Source of the DNA: Geobacter sp.
GTDB lineage: Bacteria; Desulfobacterota; Desulfuromonadia; Geobacterales; Geobacteraceae
DNA: 64,000 nucleotides
Reading direction: 5' to 3'
Assembly: GCA_003574885.1 (NCBI GenBank)
Contig: PJFC01000001.1
Span: 620,001-684,000, forward strand
In this document: in pieces, positions 10,622 to 20,461 of the stretch
Layout: each line of letters opens with the position of its first letter
How positions within the stretch are numbered: the stretch's first letter is position 1
Made by a program: the position numbers and the translations under genes
Notes under the pieces: model-generated
What the model saw: only the letters and a program-made list of their open reading frames with translations
What the model was told of the DNA's origin: nothing
Database searches by the model: none

Positions 10622-12070
10622 TCAGCTGGGTATGGCGGGAAGTTCCACCCCGGCCATTTTTTGTACCATGCGCACGACCTGGCAGCTGTAACCGAATTCA
10701 TTGTCATACCAGACATAGAGAACGCAACGGTTACCCTCGGCGATCGTGGCCAGGGAATCGACTATCCCGGCGTGCCGCGAACCGACGAAGTCGCTGGACA
10801 CTACCTCGGGCGAATTCGTGTAATCTATCTGGTTCTGGAGGGGAGAATCGAGAGAGATGTCACGCAGATAGGCATTTATCGTCTCGACAGATACCGGTTG
10901 CGCCAGCTCCAGATTGAGGATTGCGAGAGAGACATTGGGGGTCGGCACCCTGATGGCGTTGCCGGTCAATTTACCGCTCAGCCCGGGAATGACCTTGGCG
11001 ACAGCCTTGGCAGCGCCGGTCTCGGTGATGACCATGTTCAACGGGGCGCTGCGTCCGCGCCGGGATGCCTTGTGGTAGTTGTCGATCAGATTCTGGTCGT
11101 TGGTGTAGGAGTGGCAGGTTTCCATGTGGCCATGCACGATGCCGAAGCGATCGTTGATAGCCTGCATGACCGGGACAATGGCGTTGGTCGTGCAACTGGC
11201 GGCGGAGAAGATCTGTTCTGCCGGAGTGATCAGCTCGTTGTTGACCCCGGCGACCACATTGGGGATATCTCCCTTGCCAGGGGCGGTAAGGATCACTTTG
11301 GATATCCCCGGTGCCTTTAGGTGCCGGCCGAGCCCGTCCCGGTCGCGCCACTTGCCGGTATTGTCGATGAGGATTGCATTCTGGATGCCGTAGGCGGTGT
11401 AATCAACCTGCTCCGGCGCATCGGAATATATGATGCGGATCATATTGCCGTTGGCGATAATGGCATTTTCTTCTTCGTCAATGGTAATGATGCCGTCGAA
11501 ATGACCGTGTATGGAGTCGCGGCGCAACAGGCTGGCCCTCTTGACAAGGTCATCCCCCGCCCCCTTGCGGACAACTGCGGCGCGTAACCTGAGTTTCTCG
11601 CCGCTTCCGGCCTTTTCTATCAGGATGCGGGCAAGGAGCCTGCCGATGCGGCCGAAACCATAGAGAACGATGTCCTGTGGCTCGGAAAGCACGGGACCTC
11701 GTCCGGTAAGGACCGTCGTCAGCTCCTTGCGGACAAATTCCTCGACGGGGCAATCTCCTCCCCGGGAGAGAAACCGTGTGGTCAATTTGCCAAGGTCAAT
11801 TCGAGCGGGGGCAAGATTACCAAGCCCGCTGATCGCTTCAAGCAACGGAAACGTTTCCTTGACGGTCAGGTCGGCGTCGAGCACAAGGCGGGCGAAGCGG
11901 TGCGCCTTCAGGATGTCGTTGACCGTGTTGTGTGTCAAAGATCGGCCATAGACGGTGGTGACTATGTTGTTGTCCCGGTACAGATGGCCGATCATGGGGA
12001 GCATGCGCTCGGCCAGTTCCTCCTGCAGCTGCCATTCTTTGAGGTGCGTCACCTGCTTTTTCAGATTCAT
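10622..12070 (-). CDS. Glyceraldehyde-3-phosphate dehydrogenase with N-terminal extension
   Basis: YGFGRIGRLLARIL Rossmann motif, FSAASCTTNAIVPVM active site, WYDNEFGYSCQVVRMV C-terminus; about 110 extra N-terminal residues. Confidence 0.92.
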   Translation of the reverse strand: MNLKKQVTHLKEWQLQEELAERMLPMIGHLYRDNNIVTTVYGRSLTHNTVNDILKAHRFARLVLDADLTVKETFPLLEAISGLGNLAPARIDLGKLTTRFLSRGGDCPVEEFVRKELTTVLTGRGPVLSEPQDIVLYGFGRIGRLLARILIEKAGSGEKLRLRAAVVRKGAGDDLVKRASLLRRDSIHGHFDGIITIDEEENAIIANGNMIRIIYSDAPEQVDYTAYGIQNAILIDNTGKWRDRDGLGRHLKAPGISKVILTAPGKGDIPNVVAGVNNELITPAEQIFSAASCTTNAIVPVMQAINDRFGIVHGHMETCHSYTNDQNLIDNYHKASRRGRSAPLNMVITETGAAKAVAKVIPGLSGKLTGNAIRVPTPNVSLAILNLELAQPVSVETINAYLRDISLDSPLQNQIDYTNSPEVVSSDFVGSRHAGIVDSLATIAEGNRCVLYVWYDNEFGYSCQVVRMVQKMAGVELPAIPS

Positions 12071-12110
12071 TCAATACGTCCTTTCCCTGTGATTATGATG
12101 ATTTTTGCGG

Positions 12111-12857
12111 TCATTTGAGCTTGTCGAGTATGCGTAGCAGCCCGTCAAGGATGGTTGCCGGGTTGGGCGGGCAGCCCGGGATGTAGAGATCGACCGGGAT
12201 GAGGCTGTCTACGCCGTTCAGAACCCGGGGCGAATCAAGGTACGGTCCGCCGTTGATGGCACAGGCACCACAGGCGACGACGATCTTGGGGGCGGGAATC
12301 GCCTCGTAGGTGGTGAGCAGTGCCTGGTGCATGTTTTCGGTCACCGGCCCGGTCACCCAAAGGCCGTCCGCATGTCGTGGCGAGGCCACGAACTGGATGC
12401 CGAAGCGCCCCAGATCCCACCCGATGGTGGAGAGGACATTGGTGTCGGCTTCGCAGGCGTTGCACCCTCCCGCACTGACCTCCCGGAATTTGAGCGACCG
12501 GCCGAACATCCGCAGCAGATCGGGAGGGAGTGGGCTTGCATGGCGCCGGTCTGCTCCCGGGCCAACCATGAGATGGTCCCGCCGGGTAACGGCGAGCTGA
12601 TAGTCGGTGGTAAATTCAACAGTTCCGGCGGAGCATTCGGCACAGAACAGGCATTTCCCCATGTCCAAACACCCCCCCCCTTCAGCGGTATAGGCGCCGT
12701 AGGGGCACGGGGATGCCTCATCTTTTTCCTCTGCGGCTCGTTCCAGGGATGAGACAACAGGGTAACCACGAAAGCGTTCCGGCATCTGAAGCGGCGCAGC
12801 GGGATAGGGCATGGTGCGATGACCCTGCCTGATGCGGGCAATAAGTGCTCTGATCAT
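12111..12857 (-). CDS. Ehr/complex I-like small subunit (NuoB/HyfI-like) with N-terminal Cys-rich ferredoxin-like segment
   Basis: GGCNACEADTNVLS...ACGACAINGGPY...PGCPPNP (N2 cluster ligands); N-terminal CPYGAY..CLDMGKCLFCAEC. Confidence 0.88.
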   Translation of the reverse strand: MIRALIARIRQGHRTMPYPAAPLQMPERFRGYPVVSSLERAAEEKDEASPCPYGAYTAEGGGCLDMGKCLFCAECSAGTVEFTTDYQLAVTRRDHLMVGPGADRRHASPLPPDLLRMFGRSLKFREVSAGGCNACEADTNVLSTIGWDLGRFGIQFVASPRHADGLWVTGPVTENMHQALLTTYEAIPAPKIVVACGACAINGGPYLDSPRVLNGVDSLIPVDLYIPGCPPNPATILDGLLRILDKLK

Positions 12858-12862
12858 GGGGA

Positions 12863-13717
12863 TTATCCTCTCTCCGGGTGAGCCGGGGTATATCCGAGAC
12901 GGGTTGATATGCGGGCCGCCGCATCACGGATCAGGGGGATGAGCATGTCCCGCTGCTGGTCCGGCGAAATCCTTATTGCCGGGGCGGAAATGACGACCGC
13001 GGCGATAATCTGGCCGGCATGGTTGCGGATTGGCGCGGCCAGCCCGGATACCCCGGATTCAAGTTCTTCGTTGTTGACGGCAAACCCTTGTGTCGCCACC
13101 TGCCGCAGGTGGCGCTCCAGAGCGGGACGGTCGGTGATTGTTGCAGCCGTGTACGCGACGAACTCCGTGCTCTCCAGGTAGGCGGCCAATGCCTCGGGGG
13201 GCAGACCTGCAAGCATGACCTTGCCTCCGGCCGAGCTGTAGGCCGGGAGTTGCGATCCGAACCGCGATACCACCCGGACCGGATGCCGGCTTTCGACATG
13301 CTCCAGGTAGACCGACTGGCCATCCTTGAGAACGGCGATGTAGACGGTTTCGCCGCATTGCCGGCTCAGTTCTTCGATGATCGGACGGGAATGATGGAAC
13401 AGAGCGGCCTGTCGGATGAAGGTCTGGCTCAGTTCAAGTGTTTTAAGCGAGAGCTGGTAGTGGTCGGTCAGGCGGTCCAGCTCCAGGTAGCCCCGTCGCT
13501 CCAGGGTTGTTGCCAGTTTGAAGGCAGTGTCTGCAGAAAAGCCAAGATGTTTCCGCAGCCCTTCGAGATTCATGCCGTTAGCAGATGTGGCGACAAGTTC
13601 CAGGATATCAATGGCATTTGACACCGACTGGATCTGGTAACAGGACTTGTCATCATGGCGTGACCACGGTTTGACTGCAGAGTCCGCCGTATTATTGCTG
13701 TCCGGATTGTATGTCAT
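12863..13717 (-). CDS. IclR-family transcriptional regulator
   Basis: SNAIDILELVATSANGMNLEGLRKHLGFSADTAFKLATTLERRGYLE wHTH; FAVNNEELESGVSGLAAPIRNHAG effector domain; start MTYNPDS at 13717. Confidence 0.92.
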   Translation of the reverse strand: MTYNPDSNNTADSAVKPWSRHDDKSCYQIQSVSNAIDILELVATSANGMNLEGLRKHLGFSADTAFKLATTLERRGYLELDRLTDHYQLSLKTLELSQTFIRQAALFHHSRPIIEELSRQCGETVYIAVLKDGQSVYLEHVESRHPVRVVSRFGSQLPAYSSAGGKVMLAGLPPEALAAYLESTEFVAYTAATITDRPALERHLRQVATQGFAVNNEELESGVSGLAAPIRNHAGQIIAAVVISAPAIRISPDQQRDMLIPLIRDAAARISTRLGYTPAHPERG

Positions 13718-13733
13718 GGTTGTCCCGTATCTC

Positions 13734-15254
13734 CTACAGATCGAATCCGCAATAGGAGAGGTTGAAGCTCTTGTTGCAGAGCGGGAAGTCGGAAATCTGC
13801 TGCCCCCTGAGTGCCATGGCGAGGCCGGGCCAGTTATGAAACGAGGGGTCAACGACCTTGTAACGGGCAAATCGTCCCAGGTCATCGGTGATGGCCACAT
13901 GGCATATTTCGCCACGCCATCCTTCGGTCATGGCTACGACAAGCTGCCCGGCCGCAAGCGGTGATGTCGTTACCCGGTGGTCGCCGGACGGCAGCTGGCG
14001 CAGCTGTTCATCGATAAAGTCCATCGACTTCTGCGCTTCCTGCCAGCGAATCATGGTTCGTGCGCAGACATCACCGTGGAACGCCGTGGCAACCGGCAGA
14101 TGGGTCATGCGGAAGATGCCGAAGGGATAGCCATGACGTACGTCGCGCTTGATGCCGCTGGCACGTGCGGCCGGGCCTACCATGCCGAGCTCCAGTGCCA
14201 TTTCCAGTGAAACGGTGCCGGTTCCTTCCAGACGTCCCATGACCGAAGGTGTGTTCCAGAGCAGATCTATGGCGCCGGTCAGATCGCGTCGTGCCTCTGC
14301 CAGACGCCTGAGCAGATCGTCTCGCTGCCCCTGCGTCAGGTCGAAGACCGTGCCGCCCGGGGTGAGGAGCCCCCGCCCAAAACGGCTGCCGCAGAGAACC
14401 GCCGTCATGTTGAGAAAATCACCCCTGATACGACCGCAGAAGGAGGAGGTGGGGAGATAGCCCACGTCTCCGGCAATTGCTCCCAGGTCGCCGGTGTGGT
14501 TTGCCAGGCGCTCCAGTTCGAGTGCGATGCCGCGCAGCACCTCGCCGCGGGGCGTAACCTTGAGGCCGGCCAAGGCTTCCACAGCCATGCAGTAAGCCTG
14601 TCCGTGGCCAATGGTCGTGTCGCCGGCCAGCGTCTCCATGTGATGGAGGGTCCGCGGGTGCGGCCCACCGAAGAGGTCCGCCTCGATACCCCGGTGCTGA
14701 TAGCCGTGGGAGATTTCCAGGTGAAAGACCTCCTCACCGTGGCACTGGAAACGGAAATGTCCCGGCTCGATGATTCCGGCATGGACCGGCCCGACCGCAA
14801 CCTCATGCACTTCCGGGCCTTCTACCTGGAAATAGTCCATGACCCCGACGGGGATGGGTTCGCCTGCCGGGCGGTTCCAGGCGTCGCGACCGGGGGTGAA
14901 CGGACGATGAAACCGTACCGGTTTGAACCAGGGGTGATCGTCGAAGATCAAGCCGCACTGTTCCGCAATCTCACGTTCAAAAAGCTGTGCCTGTGGACAG
15001 AGATTGGCCAGGGAGGGGAAGTGGCCGCCACCTGCTGCCGTGCGGGTCACTCCGAGACGCCCTTCGCTCTTGTCGGCCAGCACGCAGACGAGGGTAACGG
15101 CATCCTGACCGGGGATCCCGAAGTAGGAGACGATCCGCCGCCCCCGGTCAATGGCATCCAGGATGGTCTGGAGGAATTGACCGGCGTCGGCCTGGGGAAT
15201 GCCGGCAAACGGGATCGCCAATCCGTTATACAGCGGGTGCAGGGAGTTGTTCAT
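13734..15254 (-). CDS. Ehr-type large subunit (NuoCD/HyfG-like) lacking [NiFe] ligands
   Basis: VGPVHAGIIEPGHFRFQ, HRGIEADLF...LAGDTTIGH where hydrogenases have VCGICG; C-terminus NLSYCGFDL where hydrogenases have DPCxxC. Confidence 0.9.
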   Translation of the reverse strand: MNNSLHPLYNGLAIPFAGIPQADAGQFLQTILDAIDRGRRIVSYFGIPGQDAVTLVCVLADKSEGRLGVTRTAAGGGHFPSLANLCPQAQLFEREIAEQCGLIFDDHPWFKPVRFHRPFTPGRDAWNRPAGEPIPVGVMDYFQVEGPEVHEVAVGPVHAGIIEPGHFRFQCHGEEVFHLEISHGYQHRGIEADLFGGPHPRTLHHMETLAGDTTIGHGQAYCMAVEALAGLKVTPRGEVLRGIALELERLANHTGDLGAIAGDVGYLPTSSFCGRIRGDFLNMTAVLCGSRFGRGLLTPGGTVFDLTQGQRDDLLRRLAEARRDLTGAIDLLWNTPSVMGRLEGTGTVSLEMALELGMVGPAARASGIKRDVRHGYPFGIFRMTHLPVATAFHGDVCARTMIRWQEAQKSMDFIDEQLRQLPSGDHRVTTSPLAAGQLVVAMTEGWRGEICHVAITDDLGRFARYKVVDPSFHNWPGLAMALRGQQISDFPLCNKSFNLSYCGFDL

Positions 15255-16687
15255 GGCTGTACCCCCAGCATGGAGGCGCCGTCCCGTAACAGTGTGACCA
15301 GAAACGCCGGTGGCCAGATGCCGAGCATCAGGATGACTGTCATCATCAGTAACGGCGGGCCGACCGTCAGCAGCCGGTCCCGGTAATCGGTCGGTTCAAT
15401 GTCGGACGGCGGGGCGCCCATGACCATCGGCAGCACGGTCAGCGCCATGCCGATGAAGACGATGACGAGAAAGAGCAGAAACAGCCCCCCCACCAGATGG
15501 TGCCCTTCGATAAAGGCGCTGCTGACGATGGTGTATTCGCTGATGAACGGCGAGAAGGGGGGTGAGCCGGTGATGGCGATGAACCCGGCCAGGAAGAGCC
15601 CCCCCGACCACGGGAGCCTGGTCAGCGCTCCCTTGACGACGTCGGTAGTCTTGTTGCTGTACGAACGGTGGATGTTGCCTGAGGAAAGGAACAACACCCC
15701 TTTGGTCAATCCGTTGTTGAGCAGATGAAAGAGCGCGCCGTAGATCGCACCCCCGCCGAGACCGAGTCCGATGGCAAGAATTCCCACATGCTCGATGCTC
15801 GAATAGGCCAGCATTCTCTTGAAGTCGGCCTGACGGGCCATGAAAACGGCAGCAAAGGCCATGGAGATCAGTCCCATGCCGAGCAGGGACTTCTGAAAGA
15901 ACTGAATCTCGATCCCCGAGGCAAGGCAGATCTGGTAAACCCGCAGGATGGAGAGGAATGCACAGTTGACCAGCCCGCCGGCAAGCAGTGCGCCCACCAG
16001 GCCCGGCGCCTCGCCGTAGGCATCGGGCTTCCACGTATGCAACGGGGCCAGCCCCATCTTGGAACCATAACCGACCAGAAGGAAAATGGCGGCTGCGTGC
16101 AGCCAGCCCGGATTCAATCCCCGCGCCGAAGCCATGAGCGGACCGAGCAGAAGGGTTGCATCGTGCTGTGCCACATAGGTGGAGTAGGCCAGGAAGAGAA
16201 GTCCCAGCAGCGCCAGGCCGATCCCCACGGAACAGATCAGGAGATACTTCCAGGTTGCTTCGATGGAACGGGCGTTGCGGTTGAAATAAATGAGCGGAGC
16301 CATGGAGACGGTGGTTGTTTCCAGTGCCACCCAGAGCAGTCCCAGGTGCTGGCTCACGGTTACCAGCCCCATGGCGGCAAGGCAGACCAGAAGCCCCATG
16401 CAGAGGATCCTGTTGGAGCGTTCCTGGCGATAGGAGAGGTACCCGACCGCATAAAAAGCGCAGACGGCGAAGAGCAGACTGATGCAGAGGAGCACCACCT
16501 TCCCCAGCGGGTCGAGCCATATCCAGCCACCGGCGGAGGGAGCCGGGGTATTCCCCAGGAGAAGCGCCGTCAGCACGAGATGAATGCTTCCCATAACCGG
16601 CAGGATGAGGGGGCGCAACCGGTTGTCCGGCACGATCCAGGCGACCAGCGCCCCGACCAGGGGGAGCAGAATAAGAGCAAAAATCAT
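15251..16687 (-). CDS. HyfF/NuoN-like proton-translocating membrane subunit
   Basis: VGYGSKMGLAPLHTWKPDAYGEAPGLVGALLAGG, RMLAYSSIEHVGILA. Confidence 0.9.
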   Translation of the reverse strand: MIFALILLPLVGALVAWIVPDNRLRPLILPVMGSIHLVLTALLLGNTPAPSAGGWIWLDPLGKVVLLCISLLFAVCAFYAVGYLSYRQERSNRILCMGLLVCLAAMGLVTVSQHLGLLWVALETTTVSMAPLIYFNRNARSIEATWKYLLICSVGIGLALLGLLFLAYSTYVAQHDATLLLGPLMASARGLNPGWLHAAAIFLLVGYGSKMGLAPLHTWKPDAYGEAPGLVGALLAGGLVNCAFLSILRVYQICLASGIEIQFFQKSLLGMGLISMAFAAVFMARQADFKRMLAYSSIEHVGILAIGLGLGGGAIYGALFHLLNNGLTKGVLFLSSGNIHRSYSNKTTDVVKGALTRLPWSGGLFLAGFIAITGSPPFSPFISEYTIVSSAFIEGHHLVGGLFLLFLVIVFIGMALTVLPMVMGAPPSDIEPTDYRDRLLTVGPPLLMMTVILMLGIWPPAFLVTLLRDGASMLGVQP

Positions 16688-16690
16688 CCG

Positions 16691-17332
16691 CTACTCCTCC
16701 TTAAGGGTCCGCAACCGGGAGGTGTCGAGGGATGAAAACTCCCGGCTGATATGATTGATGACAATTCCCATGACAAATATCCCCACCAGTAGATCGAGAA
16801 GTGCGCCTGCCTCCACCATGACCGGCATGGCTTCGGTCAGCAACATGCCGAATATGAAGATGCCGTTCTCCATGACCAGGTAGCCGATAACCTGGGAGAT
16901 GGCCTTGCGGCGGGTGGTCAGGAGCAGAAAGCCGGTCAGCAGTGTGGCAATGGCCGCCGGGACAAACAGCAGATCCTTGTGTTCCGGCGCAAGGGGCAGT
17001 TTTTCGGCAAAGGCGAAGGAGAGGGCGGTGAAAACGGCGCCGAGCAGCAGGGTCGGCACGTACCCGAGAAACGGTTCAAACTCGCGCCTGATCTGGGCTT
17101 TTCGAACGGCGTCGCTGATCAGGTACGGGATGAGAATCCCTTTGGCCAGGATTATTCCGGCGGTGATGGCGGCCAGGTGACCGGAAAATGGGTGGATCAG
17201 ACCCGGCAGGATGCCGAGGATGACCCCCTGGGCGGCCACGGCACGGATGGAAAAGATCAGCCGGCTCGACCCGAGCATCACCAGGTTGATCAGCATTACC
17301 AGAACCAGCAATTGATCGGCAAAAGCACTCAT
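16691..17332 (-). CDS. HyfE-like membrane subunit
   Basis: RRKAISQVIGYLVMENGIFIFGMLL (HyfE/NuoK-like). Confidence 0.85.
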   Translation of the reverse strand: MSAFADQLLVLVMLINLVMLGSSRLIFSIRAVAAQGVILGILPGLIHPFSGHLAAITAGIILAKGILIPYLISDAVRKAQIRREFEPFLGYVPTLLLGAVFTALSFAFAEKLPLAPEHKDLLFVPAAIATLLTGFLLLTTRRKAISQVIGYLVMENGIFIFGMLLTEAMPVMVEAGALLDLLVGIFVMGIVINHISREFSSLDTSRLRTLKEE

Positions 17333-17336
17333 AAGA

Positions 17337-18254
17337 TTACCTCAAAACCAGCAGCATGGCGAATGCCGACAGAATGGTTGCTCCCACCAGAAGTTGCGGA
17401 ATACGCACCATGCGCAGCCTTGCCATTACCGACTCGACAACCCCGATGGTTACCGCCAGCCCAAGCATGGCGGCAATAAAGATTCCCCAGTCCGCCAGCG
17501 GGTTGCCTGTGGTAAGGGGAAGGGCGACATTGACGAAAACCGCGCCAAGGACAAACAGTTTCAGGGCAGCCCCGTAGAGAATGATACCAAAAGCGGGACC
17601 GCTGTGATCCAGAACCATAACCTCATGGATCATGGTCAGCTCCAGGTGGGTATTGGGATCATCGAAGGGGATGCGGCTGTTCTCTGCCAACAGGGTGATA
17701 AAGAGGGCTCCCACCAGGAGGAGCATGCTGGCGCCGGCGGCGAGCCAGTTGGCGGGGGTCGGATAGGTGAGAATGGTGGACAGGCTGAGGGACTTGCTCA
17801 TCCTCGCCAGGGTTATCAGGGTAATAAAGAGCGTCGGCTCGGCAAGGCAGGAGAAGGTCACCTCCCGGGCCGCGCCCATTCCCTCGAAGCTGGAACCGGT
17901 ATCAAGGGCCGCGATGGTGGTGAAGAACCGTGACAGACCGAACAGATAGGCAAACAGGATCATATCTCCGCTGAAGGAGAGCGGTGCGGCATGGCGACCC
18001 AGCGGTACCAGCAGGGCCGCTATGAGCGTGGCGGCCAGCGTGATTACAGGACCGGCACGGAACACCCAGGTGGTGGTCTCACTGAAGACCGTACCTTTCC
18101 GGAACAGTTTGAACAGATCGTAATAGGGCTGAAAATACGGAGCCCCGACCCGGCCGGCGAAAGCCGCCTTGGTCTTGTTGATGACCCCGAGCAGAAGAGG
18201 GGGCATGAGAAGTGCCACGCTGCAGTGAATTATGATGTCGGTCATGGGTGTCAT
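17337..18254 (-). CDS. HyfC/NuoH-like membrane subunit
   Basis: FQPYYDLFKLFRKGTVFSE, ENSRIPFDDPNTHLELTMIHEVMVLDHSGP. Confidence 0.92.
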   Translation of the reverse strand: MTPMTDIIIHCSVALLMPPLLLGVINKTKAAFAGRVGAPYFQPYYDLFKLFRKGTVFSETTTWVFRAGPVITLAATLIAALLVPLGRHAAPLSFSGDMILFAYLFGLSRFFTTIAALDTGSSFEGMGAAREVTFSCLAEPTLFITLITLARMSKSLSLSTILTYPTPANWLAAGASMLLLVGALFITLLAENSRIPFDDPNTHLELTMIHEVMVLDHSGPAFGIILYGAALKLFVLGAVFVNVALPLTTGNPLADWGIFIAAMLGLAVTIGVVESVMARLRMVRIPQLLVGATILSAFAMLLVLR

Positions 18255-18289
18255 CCTCGTCGTACCAGAAGCGTCGGCAGGAACTCAGC

Positions 18290-20275
18290 CTAATGCGTCC
18301 ATATCATCAGGACGAACAGCGTTACAAAGATGTAGAGCATATATACATGGATCTGGCCATGCTGCAATCTCCTGACATAGGAGAATGCCAGTCCTGTCCA
18401 GTGGAAGACCGGTGTCAGTACCTGATTCAGGACCGTTTCCGTGACCTCGTAGTGGAATTGTGCCGGGCGGGGGAGAACGACGCAATCCAGTCCGGGCCTC
18501 TGGCGACGGGGGGCAACCAGGGTTCCGAGCAGATTGACGACCAATTCGCTGAACGAAGTGCCCGTGTACTGTATCCTGGGTGTTGGTGCCAGATAGCCGC
18601 AGCCCCATGTTGAACCGTAGAGTGCGGGTTGCCGGTGAAGCCGCCGCAGGTATACGGCTCCAATTGCCAGGCCCAGTGCTATCAGCATGCAGTTGGCGAT
18701 AGTGAGCGGCACGAGCGGCACCTGTCCGGTTACCTGCACCATGACGTCTCCTGCCACGTTCCCGTAATATTCGACTACGGGAGCCACCAGTCGCATCAGC
18801 AGCACGGGTGCCATGCCGGCAATCAAACAGCCCGCTGCCAGCAGGACCATCGGGCCGGTCATCATTGCAGTGGCTTCATGCCCGTGGGCAGCCGCTGCCG
18901 AACGGGGAGAGCCGAGAAAAACAATTCCGTATAGTTTCACGAAGGTGATGACCGCCAGCCCCCCGACCAATGCCAGTACCGGTGCCACCAGGGCTGCCAG
19001 CGGCAACGGGGCAGTGACGCCGTCCGTAATGGCACCGACATAGAGAAACAGTTCGCCGACAAAACCGTTCAGCGGCGGCAGGCCGCAGATGGCGAGCGAG
19101 CCTATGAGAAAGAGCGGTGACGTTACGGGCATGCGCCGGGCAAGCCCACCCATCAGATCGATCTCGCGGGTGCCGGTGCCATGGATCAGCACCCCGCTTC
19201 CGAGGAAGAGGAGTGATTTGAACAGGCTGTGATTGATAATATGGATAAAGGCGCCGAAGAAACCGCATACCACCAGATAGGGCGATTGGGTCTGCATGCC
19301 GACCAGGGCCAGTCCGATCCCGATGAAGATGATGCCGATGTTTTCGATGCTGCTGCAGGCCAGCAAGCGTTTCAGATCGCGCTGGCCGGTTGCCAGGGCA
19401 ATGCCGTTCAGTGCCGACCACGCGCCAAGCAGAAGAATCAGCCAGCCAAGCCAGACGGGGAGAGCGTCGAAGAACGACAGCGTGCGGAGGATGCCGTAGA
19501 CTCCCATCTTCAGCATGAGGCCGGACATCATGGCCGAGACGTGGCTGGGAGCATTCGCATGGGCGCCGGGGAGCCAGAAGTGCAAGGGCATGAGGCCTGC
19601 CTTGCCGCCGAAACCTATCAGGGCCGTTACGATGATTGCCGTTGCATACGGCACACCTTGGGAAAGGGTGTGGGGCAGGGGGAACGCGAACGTTCCGGTC
19701 GTTCCGCGCAGGAGCGAAAACAGGGCAAACAGCGCCATGGTGCCGGTATGGGTGGCGAGGAGGTAGACGGTTCCGACGCGCTGTACATCCGAATCCTGCT
19801 GATCGGTTGTCAGGAGGAAATAGGCGGACAGCGCCATGCCTTCCCACGCCATCAGGAACAACACGCCGTTACGGGCCATGACTACAATCACCATGGCTGC
19901 GGCAAAGAGACCGAGGAATAGCGTCAGTTTCCCCGCGCTGCTTTTCTCCCTGGCCGGCCAGTACGCGAGCGAGTAAAGGGAGGCGCAACCGGTTACCAGG
20001 AAGAGGGGGAGCAGGAAGATCGTGGAAAGAAGATCAGCGGAAAACAGGGCGGGGCCGAATGGTAACGGCCAGTCGATCTGCCAGGTGGCACCGGGGGTGC
20101 CGCCGAGCAGGGCAATGACGGCGCATTCCCCCAGAATCGAGGCGCCGACAGCGCAGAGAGCGGCACTGCGCTGTCCGAACAGGGGGCGATTGAGAAGGAG
20201 TCCCGGTACTCCGGAAAGAGCCAGGAGAGCCGCTGCTATGAGAAGGTATGCCGTTGGATCAAGGGAGATGGTCAC
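18290..20275 (-). CDS. HyfB/NuoL-like antiporter-type subunit
   Basis: IGFGGKAGLMPLHFWLPGAHANAPSHVSAMMSGLMLKMGVYG; C-terminal TWGCGYLAPTPRIQYTGTSF typical of HyfB. Confidence 0.92.
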   Translation of the reverse strand: MTISLDPTAYLLIAAALLALSGVPGLLLNRPLFGQRSAALCAVGASILGECAVIALLGGTPGATWQIDWPLPFGPALFSADLLSTIFLLPLFLVTGCASLYSLAYWPAREKSSAGKLTLFLGLFAAAMVIVVMARNGVLFLMAWEGMALSAYFLLTTDQQDSDVQRVGTVYLLATHTGTMALFALFSLLRGTTGTFAFPLPHTLSQGVPYATAIIVTALIGFGGKAGLMPLHFWLPGAHANAPSHVSAMMSGLMLKMGVYGILRTLSFFDALPVWLGWLILLLGAWSALNGIALATGQRDLKRLLACSSIENIGIIFIGIGLALVGMQTQSPYLVVCGFFGAFIHIINHSLFKSLLFLGSGVLIHGTGTREIDLMGGLARRMPVTSPLFLIGSLAICGLPPLNGFVGELFLYVGAITDGVTAPLPLAALVAPVLALVGGLAVITFVKLYGIVFLGSPRSAAAAHGHEATAMMTGPMVLLAAGCLIAGMAPVLLMRLVAPVVEYYGNVAGDVMVQVTGQVPLVPLTIANCMLIALGLAIGAVYLRRLHRQPALYGSTWGCGYLAPTPRIQYTGTSFSELVVNLLGTLVAPRRQRPGLDCVVLPRPAQFHYEVTETVLNQVLTPVFHWTGLAFSYVRRLQHGQIHVYMLYIFVTLFVLMIWTH

Positions 20276-20397
20276 ACATGCCTCACGACCACCCGCTGGT
20301 ACGTGCTAAAAGTGAACGTGGAGTTGGGGGGCGGCATTAAAACTGTATGCGTCGTAAAAAAATATAACACCTGATAAAAATATATGGTATAAATACG

Positions 20398-20437
20398 CAT
20401 ACGTCAATTAAAATGTGAGACATGAACATTACGTATG
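20398..20437. promoter_or_regulatory. Inverted repeat CATACGT...ACGTATG upstream of the antitoxin ORF; possible operator
   Basis: CATACGT 20398-20404 and ACGTATG 20431-20437 in an AT-rich divergent intergenic region. Confidence 0.35.
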
Positions 20438-20461
20438 ACCAGTAACCAAAGGAGTGACGTC

